From NCBI RefSeq assembly GCF_041320275.1, contig NZ_CP162023.1, positions 3,410,001 through 3,474,000 of the forward strand: a DNA stretch of 64,000 nucleotides. Direction: 5' to 3'. This document shows, piece by piece, positions 58,062-64,000 of the stretch. Below the pieces are notes generated by a model. The model was not told the origin of the DNA, made no database searches, and saw only the letters and a list, made by a program, of their open reading frames with translations. The DNA comes from Mumia sp. Pv4-285 (GTDB lineage Bacteria; Actinomycetota; Actinomycetes; Propionibacteriales; Nocardioidaceae). Every line of letters starts with the position of its first letter. Positions within the stretch are counted from its first letter, which is position 1. Made by a program: the position numbers and the translations under genes.

Positions 58062-59087
58062 ATGTCCGCTCGAAAGCTCCGACGCACTGCGTCGATCGCC
58101 GCCTGCGCGGTCGTGCCCCTGCTCGCCCTCGCGGCGTGCGGCGGCGACGACGACGGAGGAGGCGGTGGCGACTCCACCGAACGTGAGCTCAAGCTCGCGC
58201 ACAGCTACACCGAGACCCAGCCGCAGCACCGCTGCGGCGCTCAGGTCATCGCCGACGAGGTCGCGAACGCCGACGTCGGTCTCACCGTCACGATCCACCC
58301 CAACAGCACGCTCGGCGGGGACGCCGACCGGATCAGCTCGGTCGTCTCCGGCGACATCGACATGGACATCCAGGGCGCCTCGGCACTCGGGGCCGTCTAC
58401 GAGCCCGTCGCCGTGCTCGACGCGGCGTACGCCTTCGACGACGCCGAGCACCTGGCGGCATTCTTCGACAGCGATGCCTCGGACGACGTCCTCGACGGCT
58501 TCAAGGAGGAGACAGGCGTCTCCACGCTGGGTGCCTGGTCTGCCGGGATGCGACAGTTCACCGCGAACGACCCCATCCGTGAGCCCGCCGACCTCGAGGG
58601 CCTGCGGATGCGCTTCCCGGCGTCCCCGCAGTTCCTGATGAACGCCAAGGCGCTCGGCGCGAACGCCACCGAGGTGGCGTACGAGGAGCTGTTCCTCGCG
58701 CTGCAGCAGGGCACGGTGGACGGCCAGGAGAACCCGATCGTCAACATCGAGGCGATCAGCCTCGACGAGGTGCAGGACTACATCAGCATGTCCTCGCACC
58801 AGGCGAACTCCAACCTGGTCATCATCGGCAAGGTCTGGGACGAGCTCTCCGACGAGCAGCAGGAGGCGCTGCAGGCGGCCGTCGACAAGGCGGTCGACGA
58901 GGTGCCGGGCTGCGTGGCCGAGGACGAGCAGAAGACGCTCGACGCCTGGTCGGAGAGCGGGTCGCTCGAGGTCGTCGACGACGTGGACGTCGACGCGTTC
59001 CGTGAGAAGGCCGACGCCTACCTGCGCGAGAACTTCAACGACGAGCAGCTCGCGGTGTACGAGGCGATCCGGGGAACGGCTGGATGA
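58062..59087 (+). CDS. TRAP transporter substrate-binding protein (DctP), lipoprotein
   Basis: This 341-residue protein has a lipoprotein signal (LLALAACGGDDD, lipobox LAAC) followed by an acidic linker. The DctP fold has ELKLAHSYTETQPQHRCG, PNSTLGGDADRISSVVSGDIDMD, TANDPIREPADLEGLRMRF and LQQGTVDGQENPI with the ligand Arg region. It is anchored outside and delivers substrate to the TRAP subunits. GGAGAAAGG precedes the ATG. The next gene overlaps its stop by 4 bases. Confidence 0.9.
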   Translation: MSARKLRRTASIAACAVVPLLALAACGGDDDGGGGGDSTERELKLAHSYTETQPQHRCGAQVIADEVANADVGLTVTIHPNSTLGGDADRISSVVSGDIDMDIQGASALGAVYEPVAVLDAAYAFDDAEHLAAFFDSDASDDVLDGFKEETGVSTLGAWSAGMRQFTANDPIREPADLEGLRMRFPASPQFLMNAKALGANATEVAYEELFLALQQGTVDGQENPIVNIEAISLDEVQDYISMSSHQANSNLVIIGKVWDELSDEQQEALQAAVDKAVDEVPGCVAEDEQKTLDAWSESGSLEVVDDVDVDAFREKADAYLRENFNDEQLAVYEAIRGTAG

Positions 59088-60070
59088 CGGAGGCGGGGGA
59101 GGTCCAGACCTTCACGGGACCGGTGCCGGCGTCGGACCTCGGGGTCACGCTGATCCACGAGCACGTCTTTGTCGGCCATCCCGAGCTGGACCTGAACTTC
59201 CCCCATCCGGAGTGGGACGAGGCCGCGGCCGTCGAGGCGGCGGTCGCGGGCCTCGACCGGCTCTGGGAGCTCGGCGTACGCACGGTGGTCGACCTGACCG
59301 TCCTCGGTCTCGGTCGCGACGTGGCTCGGGTTGCGACGGTCGCCGCCCGGTCACGTGTGCAGCTGGTCGCGTCGACCGGCTACTACACGGCCGACGTGCT
59401 CCCGCCGTACTTCCACACCCACGGGCCGGGGCTGCTGATCGACGGGCCCGACCCGCTCGTCGAGATGTTCGTGAACGACATCGAGGTCGGCATCGCCGGC
59501 ACGGCGATCCGCGCCGGGATGCTCAAGGTGGTCACCGATCGACCCGGTCTCACGCCGGACGTCGTCCGGGTGATCACGGCGGCCGCGATCGCGCACCAGC
59601 ACACCGGGGTGCCGATCACGACCCACACGCACGCCCCGTCGCAGAACGGCCGCGACCAGCTCGCGCTCCTCGTCGAGCACGGCGTGGCACCGGAGCGGGT
59701 GGTCGTCGGGCACTGCGGCGACTCCGAGGACCTCGCCTACCTGCGCGAGCTCGCCGACACGGGAGCGACCCTGGGGATGGACCGGTTCGGCATGGAGCAC
59801 GTGCTGCCCGACGAGCAGCGCGTACGCACGGTGCTGGCGCTGCTCGAGCTCGGCTACGCCGACCGCATGGTGCTGTCGCACGACGCCGCGTTCTTCAGCC
59901 GTGTCACGCCTCCCAGCTGGCGCGCGACGCACGTGCCGAACTGGCACATGGAGAACCTCCACCGCCGGATCGTCCCGCTCCTGCGCGACGGCGGTGCGAC
60001 GGACGACGACCTGAACCAGATGCTGGTGGTGAACCCGGCACGCCTGCTCACGCCCGCACCGCAGCACTGA
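59084..60070 (+). CDS. Phosphotriesterase-family metallohydrolase (lactonase-like)
   Basis: This 328-residue TIM-barrel protein has the PTE metal residues: HEHVF, the Lys in GMLKVVTD, ITTHTHAPS, GHCGDSEDL and Asp in LSHDAAFFS. This set is used by phosphotriesterases, PTE-like lactonases and parathion hydrolases. As part of the hydroaromatic uptake operon a lactone such as quinide or a muconolactone is a more likely substrate than an organophosphate; this is inference. The start overlaps the DctP stop (ATGA). Confidence 0.85.
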   Translation: MTEAGEVQTFTGPVPASDLGVTLIHEHVFVGHPELDLNFPHPEWDEAAAVEAAVAGLDRLWELGVRTVVDLTVLGLGRDVARVATVAARSRVQLVASTGYYTADVLPPYFHTHGPGLLIDGPDPLVEMFVNDIEVGIAGTAIRAGMLKVVTDRPGLTPDVVRVITAAAIAHQHTGVPITTHTHAPSQNGRDQLALLVEHGVAPERVVVGHCGDSEDLAYLRELADTGATLGMDRFGMEHVLPDEQRVRTVLALLELGYADRMVLSHDAAFFSRVTPPSWRATHVPNWHMENLHRRIVPLLRDGGATDDDLNQMLVVNPARLLTPAPQH

Positions 60071-60155
60071 GCGGACGCTCGTCGCGCGGCCGGTGGATTC
60101 TCACCCGCCGCCTTTGGGTACAGGGTCGAGGACCCGGCCGACGACGAAGGGCATC

Positions 60156-61946
60156 ATGATGGGCGACGAGTTGCTGGTGGCGGACTTCCTGGTCGACCGA
60201 CTTCGCGCGTGGGGCGTGCCGCGTGTGTTCGGCTACTCCGGCGACGGCATCAACCCTTTCATGGGCGCACTGCGGCGCGCGGCGGGTGACCCGGCGTTCG
60301 TCCAGGCCCGCCACGAGGAGAACGCCGCTCTGATGGCGGTCGGCCACGCCAAGTACACCGGCGGTGTCGGGGTCGTCACGAGCACCCAGGGACCGGGAGC
60401 GGTGCATCTCCTGAACGGCCTGTACGACGCCAAGCTGGACCACGTGCCGGTCGTGGCGCTGGTCGGGCAGCAGCAGACGACCGTTCTCGGCTCCGAGTAC
60501 CAGCAGGAGATCGACCTGCAGGTCCTGTTCAGCGACGTCGCTCGCGACTTCGCTCAGACGGTGATGTCTCCCGAGCAGGTGCCGGTGGTCATCGACCGTG
60601 CCTTCCGCACCGCACTCGAGCGGCGGTCGCCGTGCGTGGTGGTGCTTCCGCACGACGTCCAGAACGCCACGCTCCCCGACGAGCCCGCGCACGAGCACGG
60701 GATCGTCGTCAGCGCCCCCCGGTGGTCGCCGGCGCACGTCGTGCCGGACGACACACAGCTGGCGGCCGCGGCCGAGGTCCTCCGCGCCGGCGAACGGACC
60801 GCCCTCCTCGTCGGCCAGGGAGCACGTCACGCCGGCGACGAGGTGCGCGCGGTCGCTGAGCACCTCGGAGCGGGCGTCACCACAAGCCTCCTCGGCAAGC
60901 CGTGGTGGGACGAGACGCTCTCCTTCAGCTGTGGAGTCATGGGTCACCTCGGGACGACGGCGTCAGGGTGGCTGATGGAGCACTGCGACACCCTTCTGAT
61001 CGTCGGCTCGGACGATCCGTGGACCGAGTTCTACCCGGCTCCCGGCTCCGCTCGAGCCGTGCAGGTGGACATCGACGGCCGAAACCTCGGCCACCGTTAT
61101 CCGGTCGACGTCGGCGTCCGGGGCGATGCCGCCGAGACCCTCCGACGCCTGCTGCCGATGCTCGGCGAGCACAGAGCGTCTGACCCTTGGCCCGCTCGCG
61201 TCGCGGAGCAGGTCACCCGTTGGCACGAGATCCGTGAGCGTCGTGCCGCGCGACCGGCCGAGCCGGTCAATCCCGAAGCCGTGGTGCACCGCCTCAACCG
61301 CCACATTCCGAACGAGGCTCTCGTGAGCGTCGACGTCGGATCCATCACCTACTGGTACGCCCGCCACCTGATGCTGCCCCCGGGTGTGCCGGCGCACCTC
61401 TCCTCGACCCTCGCGAGCATGGGATCCGGCCTGCCGTACGGCATCGCTGCGAAGCTGGACCGACCGGACCGTCCGGTGGTCGCCCTCGTCGGTGACGGCG
61501 CCATGCAGATGAACGGCATCAACGAGCTCGTGACGCTGACACGCCTGTGGCCGGAGTGGGAGGACCCGAGGTTCGTCGTGCTCGTGCTCCACAACGGAGA
61601 CCTCGCCGAGGTCACGTGGGAGCAACGCGAGACCGAGGGCGATCCGCGGTACGCAGCGAGCCAGGCGCTCCCGGCCTTCCCGTACGCCGACTACGCGACG
61701 ATGCTCGGCTTCGAAGGCATCCGTCTCGCGTCGGCCGACGACATCGACTCCGCCTGGGAGCGTGCCTTCGCGGCGGACCGGCCAGTCGTCATCGAAGCGA
61801 TCGTGGACCGCGACCAGCCTCTCCTGCCCCCGTTCCCGGGCGGGCGCGAGAAGCTGGAGAGCTTCCGCCGAGGCATCGGCCAAGAAGGGGACGCCGGTCG
61901 TCACGCACGAGAGCTCCTCGACCAGCAGGCGGCCGACGAGGAGTGA
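60156..61946 (+). CDS. Thiamine-diphosphate enzyme, pyruvate oxidase-like
   Basis: This 596-residue protein has the ThDP N-domain with catalytic Glu in QARHEENAALMAVGHAKY, GVVTSTQGPGAVHLLNGLYDAKLDHVPVVALVGQQ, and the C-domain motif LVGDGAMQMNGINELVTL through VLHNGDLAEVTWEQRETEGD. The central domain resembles POX/acetolactate synthases with FAD-linked folds (LLGKPWWDE). Such proteins in actinobacteria are called pyruvate oxidase or pyruvate:quinone oxidoreductase; whether this makes acetate is not shown. Two ATG codons at 60156 and 60159; the first is used. Confidence 0.84.
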   Translation: MMGDELLVADFLVDRLRAWGVPRVFGYSGDGINPFMGALRRAAGDPAFVQARHEENAALMAVGHAKYTGGVGVVTSTQGPGAVHLLNGLYDAKLDHVPVVALVGQQQTTVLGSEYQQEIDLQVLFSDVARDFAQTVMSPEQVPVVIDRAFRTALERRSPCVVVLPHDVQNATLPDEPAHEHGIVVSAPRWSPAHVVPDDTQLAAAAEVLRAGERTALLVGQGARHAGDEVRAVAEHLGAGVTTSLLGKPWWDETLSFSCGVMGHLGTTASGWLMEHCDTLLIVGSDDPWTEFYPAPGSARAVQVDIDGRNLGHRYPVDVGVRGDAAETLRRLLPMLGEHRASDPWPARVAEQVTRWHEIRERRAARPAEPVNPEAVVHRLNRHIPNEALVSVDVGSITYWYARHLMLPPGVPAHLSSTLASMGSGLPYGIAAKLDRPDRPVVALVGDGAMQMNGINELVTLTRLWPEWEDPRFVVLVLHNGDLAEVTWEQRETEGDPRYAASQALPAFPYADYATMLGFEGIRLASADDIDSAWERAFAADRPVVIEAIVDRDQPLLPPFPGGREKLESFRRGIGQEGDAGRHARELLDQQAADEE

Positions 61947-61971
61947 CGTCGGCCTTCGCCGCGGCGGACGC

Positions 61972-62667
61972 TCAGCGAGCAGCGTCGGCGGCCGCGACGT
62001 CGCCCAGCCCCTCCTCGGCCAGCGCGGCGATGGCGGCGCGCGGGTCAGCCGGGAGCCGGTCCTCCGGGACGACGCTCCGCGCGACGTACTCGAGGTGGTC
62101 GAGGCAGACGCTCGCGAGGTCGAACGCGCGCTCGCAGATCACCCACTGGAAGTGCAGGCCGTCGCTCATCGCGATGCACTGCCGGGCGAGCCGCTCGGGG
62201 TCGACGTCCGGACTCAGGTCTCCACGCTCGAGGCACCCGGCGAAGTGCGCGGTGACGGCAGCGACGACGCGGGGATGGTCAGCGGCCTCGTACGAGCTCT
62301 TCGACTTGACGAGGCGAGCGGTCTCGACGGCCGTGAGGACCGAGAGCTCGACGAGCTCGGGGTCGTTCGCGAAGAGCGTGGTCGACAGCTGCATGCGGGC
62401 GAAGACGTCGATCGCCGTCGGCGCCGCGGGCAGGAGACCCCACCATCGCTGGATCTCCGCCATGCGCCTGCCGTGCACCGCGATGAGGAGGTGAGCCTTG
62501 CTCGGGAAGTAGTGCAGGACGCCTTCTTGGGTGATGCCGACGTCGCGCGCGATGGCGGCCAACGAGGTGTTCACGTAGCCGGCCTGCGCGAACCGCGCGG
62601 CGGCGGCCTCGAGGATGCTCTCCTCCCGTTGACGCCCGCTGACGTACCGGCCCCGGACTCCGCTCAC
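61972..62667 (-). CDS. TetR family transcriptional regulator
   Basis: This 231-residue protein has the HTH SILEAAAARFAQAGYVNTSLAAIARDVGITQEGVLHYFPSKAHLLIAV in pieces and a helical C-domain (VLTAVETARLVKSKSSYEAADHPRV, GLHFQWVICERAFDLASVCLDHL). It converges on the ThDP-enzyme gene. GTG 62667 is chosen because it opens MSGVRGRYVSGRQREE next to the HTH; an upstream in-frame ATG at 62740 would overlap the small LuxR gene start. A putative promoter shares this interval. Confidence 0.85.
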   Translation of the reverse strand: MSGVRGRYVSGRQREESILEAAAARFAQAGYVNTSLAAIARDVGITQEGVLHYFPSKAHLLIAVHGRRMAEIQRWWGLLPAAPTAIDVFARMQLSTTLFANDPELVELSVLTAVETARLVKSKSSYEAADHPRVVAAVTAHFAGCLERGDLSPDVDPERLARQCIAMSDGLHFQWVICERAFDLASVCLDHLEYVARSVVPEDRLPADPRAAIAALAEEGLGDVAAADAAR

Positions 62668-62737
62668 GGGGTCGATGCTACCGATGGCCGGAACCTGCCA
62701 CGCCAAAACCTTGTTCACTAGGTGTTCGGTTCCTAGC

Positions 62738-62974
62738 ATGATCGGCATGCAGGTCGACCATCGTCGAGACGCCCCACCACGGTCCGCGCTGGACGCCGAG
62801 GAGATCGAGCTCCTCCGCGTCCTGAGCACCGGCGTGCCGTGGAGCGTCGTCGCGCACCGCCTGCACATGAGCGAGCGCACGGCTCACCGTCGCACCCGCC
62901 AGATCTGCGAGTCGGTCGGCGTCGGCAAGCCGATCGAGGCCGTCGTCTGGGCGATTCGGCACGGCTTCATCTGA
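62738..62974 (+). CDS. Stand-alone LuxR-type HTH protein
   Basis: This protein has only about 78 residues and contains ALDAEEIELLRVLSTGVPWSVVAHRLHMSERTAHRRTRQICESVGVGKPIEAVVWAIRHG in pieces, a GerE/LuxR helix-turn-helix and nothing else. TTGTTC-N17-TAGCAT (62711-62739) could be its promoter. Start ATG 62738 or 62747. Such single-domain LuxR proteins may act as simple DNA-binding factors or competitors. It is divergent from the TetR gene. Confidence 0.72.
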   Translation: MIGMQVDHRRDAPPRSALDAEEIELLRVLSTGVPWSVVAHRLHMSERTAHRRTRQICESVGVGKPIEAVVWAIRHGFI

Positions 62975-63030
62975 CCCTTCGGCGGCACTGGCCGGTTCCT
63001 GACAGATCTCGGCCGAACCCTTGCCGTCAG

Positions 63031-63044
63031 GTGACCTGGGTCAC
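63031..63044. promoter_or_regulatory. CRP/GlxR-like site before the GH106-like gene
   Basis: GTGA-CCTGGG-TCAC matches the symmetric GTGA-N6-TCAC core of a CRP-type operator. It is 44 bases from the start codon, so glucose repression or cAMP control is plausible. Confidence 0.5.
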
Positions 63045-63050
63045 AGGCTA

Positions 63051-63062
63051 TGAAACGTTTCA
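63051..63062. promoter_or_regulatory. LacI-type operator TGAAACGTTTCA
   Basis: A perfect 12-base palindrome with the central CG typical of LacI/CcpA-type sites. It lies 26 bases before the GTG of the glycosidase, next to the CRP-like site. A LacI-family regulator for this cluster is expected, probably downstream of the window. Confidence 0.7.
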
Positions 63063-63087
63063 GTCCCTCACCTCAGGGAGACCTCCC

Positions 63088-64000
63088 GTGACCGAACACT
63101 CTCGCCCCTCCCGTCCCAGGACGCGGTGGCTCACCGGCGTCGCGGCGGCCGCCTGCCTCCTCGGCGGTGCGCTCACCGCACCCGCGACCGCAGCGCCCCC
63201 TGCCCGCCATCCCGGCGCGTCCTCCACACCCTCAGGCTTCGTCAAGGACTTCACGTCGGCCGACCGCGAGCACGGAGCGATGTTCCGCTGGTGGTGGCCG
63301 TCCTCCGTCGAGGCCGGCCCCGCCGTCCGCCAGCTCCGCCAGGTCGCCGCCGCCGGCTACAAGGGTGTCGAGATCGCCTTCGTCATGGACGGCACCACCT
63401 ACCCGGTCGACCCGGACGAGCACGCGTTCGGTGACGCGAGCTGGCGTGCGGCGGTCCGGGCCGTGCTCGCCGAGGCCCAGCAGCTCGGCGTCCAGGTCGA
63501 CCTGACCCTCGGCGGCCGGTGGCCGGCGGCAGTCCCGGGGCTCGACGTGGGCACCGACAGCGCCAGCCAGGAGCTGGTCACCGGGAGCGCGACCGTCGCG
63601 GGCGGCACGACGTACGCCGCCGCCGTCCCGGCGCCGACCCCGCGGACCTACCAGGACCGCACGTCGGAGAACGGGGTCATCACCTCCACGACGAAGACGT
63701 CGCAGCCCACGTACGTCACCGCGACGGCGACCCGGTGCGTCGCGGACTGCACCGAGGCCAAGCCCCGGCTCGACCTCGGCTCCGTCCGTGACATCAGCGG
63801 CGCCGTACGCGACGGGAAGGTCTCGTGGACCGCGCCCGCCGAGGGCACGTGGCTCGTGACCGGCTACTGGCAGCGCGGGACGGCTCAGCGCAACGACGCC
63901 CCGTTCGGCTCCACCGTCTCGCTGCTCTCCGACCCGGAGTCGCGGGTCGTCGACCACTTCGGCAGGGCAGGCACAGAGGAGTTCATCGCGTACTTCGACA
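63088..64000 (+). CDS. Secreted GH106-like (rhamnosidase-type) glycoside hydrolase, 5' part only
   Basis: The open frame runs off the window after about 304 residues. GTG 63088 opens a signal peptide (RWLTGVAAAACLLGGALTAPATAA). The mature part reads REHGAMFRWWWPSSVEAG and QVAAAGYKGVEIAFVMDG, then VLAEAQQLGVQVDLTLGGRWP, a style common to the large actinobacterial family around GH106 alpha-L-rhamnosidases (RWWWPxxxV and VExxGFxGVEI). Substrate and full length cannot be seen. Operators for a CRP-like and a LacI-type protein lie upstream. Confidence 0.72.
   Translation, partial: MTEHSRPSRPRTRWLTGVAAAACLLGGALTAPATAAPPARHPGASSTPSGFVKDFTSADREHGAMFRWWWPSSVEAGPAVRQLRQVAAAGYKGVEIAFVMDGTTYPVDPDEHAFGDASWRAAVRAVLAEAQQLGVQVDLTLGGRWPAAVPGLDVGTDSASQELVTGSATVAGGTTYAAAVPAPTPRTYQDRTSENGVITSTTKTSQPTYVTATATRCVADCTEAKPRLDLGSVRDISGAVRDGKVSWTAPAEGTWLVTGYWQRGTAQRNDAPFGSTVSLLSDPESRVVDHFGRAGTEEFIAYFD

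Noticed and set aside
1-64000. tRNA, rRNA, riboswitch, phage or transposase genes
   Set aside because: No cloverleaf-like, ribosomal, recombinase or integrase signal was found by eye on either strand; a dedicated search could still find small RNAs.

Overview
The window is high-GC DNA from an actinobacterium. Mycothiol-dependent formaldehyde detoxification (mscR plus a metallo-beta-lactamase partner), SigK/RskA-type sigma/anti-sigma pairs, a C50-carotenoid operon, frequent GTG starts and many 4-base ATGA/GTGA overlaps all point to the order Propionibacteriales, probably Nocardioidaceae (Nocardioides/Mumia/Aeromicrobium-like). That placement is inference; no rRNA or tRNA gene was seen. The window looks chromosomal: no phage, plasmid, transposase or CRISPR signals were found.

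Layout. 1-1964: end of a GcvT-domain demethylating dehydrogenase followed by etfBA. 1995-3608: FMN azoreductase/MarR divergent pair sharing a double operator, then a DUF2200 gene. 3700-3860: an EamA-transporter remnant. 3924-6635: secreted GH3 beta-glucosidase behind a CRP/GlxR-like site. 6689-9512: sigma/anti-sigma pair, class E/F-like sortase and DUF4397 surface protein. 9612-12428: CPBP protease, two coupled paralogous membrane-anchored proteins and a SanA-like protein. 12458-13654: an odd protein joining a GyrA-like segment to a ClpX-type zinc finger. 13701-16960: ECF sigma factors with SnoaL and YciI partners. 16982-17322: a frameshifted pseudogene.

17466-24416: a C50 carotenoid locus. 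idi-crtE-crtB-crtI-crtYe-crtYf-crtEb all overlap by 4 bases and converge on a glycosyltransferase gene. 24569-28313: SDR, membrane protein/TetR pair, mscR plus MBL hydrolase. 28321-35451: mixed metabolic genes and a second SigK/RskA-like pair. 35916-41908: secreted lipase, ohrR-ohr, DHA2 transporter, MBL protein, MerR regulator, methyltransferase. 41957-42243: an array of palindromic repeats whose core recurs at 51562-51640.

42248-51132: a ring-cleavage catabolic operon (FAD monooxygenase, extradiol dioxygenase, FAH-family hydrolase, alpha/beta hydrolase, cyclase-family hydrolase) with a divergent LysR regulator, an MFS transporter and a Tat-exported MBL protein. 51653-60070: a hydroaromatic (quinate/shikimate type) locus with a TetR regulator, quiC-like fusion dehydratase, LacI regulator, complete TRAP transporter, shikimate/quinate dehydrogenase and a phosphotriesterase-family hydrolase. 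60156-64000: a pyruvate-oxidase-like ThDP enzyme, TetR, a tiny LuxR-type HTH protein and the start of a large secreted GH106-like glycosidase behind CRP-like and LacI-type operators.

Taken together the genes describe a soil-type saprophyte that uses plant polysaccharides, aromatic and hydroaromatic acids and methylated amines, with pigment, organic peroxide and formaldehyde defences.
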